Source: Chthoniobacterales bacterium
Lineage (GTDB): Bacteria > Verrucomicrobiota > Verrucomicrobiia > Chthoniobacterales > UBA10450
Assembly: GCA_013697365.1 (NCBI GenBank)
Contig: JACCXA010000106.1
Location: forward strand, 1 to 5,703
Length of the DNA: 5,703 nucleotides
Reading direction: 5' to 3'
Below, in pieces: positions 5,591 through 5,703 of the stretch. Position numbers and translations under genes: made by a program. Below the pieces are notes generated by a model. The model searched no databases. It was not told the origin of the DNA and saw only the letters and a list, made by a program, of their open reading frames with translations. Position 1 is the first letter of the stretch. The number at the start of each line of letters is the position of its first letter.

Positions 5591-5703
5591 TTGGAAGAGC
5601 GGCCACCCAGTGAGCTGGCGGCAGATGAAATACTGATCTGCAAGATTTGTCTGGCGGGCCCGGCACCGGTCGAGAGCAGTGAGATTCTCGGCCCGGGTGA
5701 ACG
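5591..5703 (+). CDS. Start of an unrecognised gene, running off the right edge
   Basis: From TTG 5591 the frame stays open to the window end and gives about 37 residues beginning (M)EERPPSELAADEILICKIC and ending near SSEILGPGE. The other two plus-strand frames contain stops in this stretch. Support comes from the ideal Shine-Dalgarno sequence and from the 30-base gap to the DUF2059 stop, which suggests co-transcription. The start is acidic, with a CKIC pair at residues about 18-21 and no signal peptide. I do not recognise the family, and too little is visible to name a function. The alternative is that this is noncoding sequence after the DUF2059 gene. Confidence 0.4.
   Translation, partial: MEERPPSELAADEILICKICLAGPAPVESSEILGPGE

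Noticed and set aside
5376..5666. Long minus-strand open frame opposite the DUF2059 gene
   Set aside because: Its product is rich in Pro, Ser and Arg with no recognisable motif, and the plus-strand signal peptide and DUF2059 match explain the region.
5668..5693. Hairpin (8 pairs including one G-T, 10-base loop) as a terminator after the DUF2059 gene
   Set aside because: No T run follows; the sequence continues GC-rich, and the frame from TTG 5591 stays open across it.

Overview
This is a compact stretch of bacterial chromosome of moderately high GC, with eight supportable protein genes (two cut by the window edges), short gaps and no stretch over 300 bases without a gene. I see no rRNA, tRNA, CRISPR array, transposase or attachment site. 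The style of the genes would suit a soil or freshwater member of the Verrucomicrobiota or a similar phylum: a receiver protein carrying an excisionase-type helix-turn-helix at its N-terminus, several non-ATG starts, and a WalJ-like hydrolase with a small GNAT enzyme. That placement is an inference from gene style, not something the sequence proves.

Layout. (1) Positions 1-237, plus strand: the C-terminal end of a sulfite-oxidase-family molybdenum enzyme. (2) 319-870, minus strand: a response regulator with the DNA-binding domain ahead of the receiver domain, convergent with gene 1 and probably driven by a promoter with a perfect TTGACA -35 box. (3) 1079-3135, plus strand: a phospholipid N-methyltransferase-like SAM enzyme whose stop overlaps the start of class II fumarase (fumC) in an ATGA junction. 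(4) 3206-3580, plus strand: a small VOC/glyoxalase-fold protein. (5) 4978 down to 3609, minus strand: a WalJ/YycJ-type metallo-beta-lactamase-fold hydrolase followed by a PAT-like GNAT acetyltransferase, joined by a TGATG stop-start overlap. (6) 5096-5560, plus strand: a secreted DUF2059 protein, divergent from the hydrolase. (7) 5591 to the right edge, plus strand: the beginning of an unrecognised gene with a TTG start behind an ideal Shine-Dalgarno sequence.

How they fit together. Two gene pairs look translationally coupled: methyltransferase with fumC, and hydrolase with acetyltransferase. The rest look like independent housekeeping or accessory genes. Central metabolism (fumarase), membrane lipid modification (methyltransferase), sulfur oxidation (Mo enzyme) and signalling (response regulator) sit side by side without an obvious shared pathway. 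I found no convincing new multi-gene system. The most interesting items are the reversed-order response regulator, the methyltransferase-fumarase coupling, a perfect 9-bp inverted repeat inside the hydrolase gene, and the unidentified gene at the right edge.
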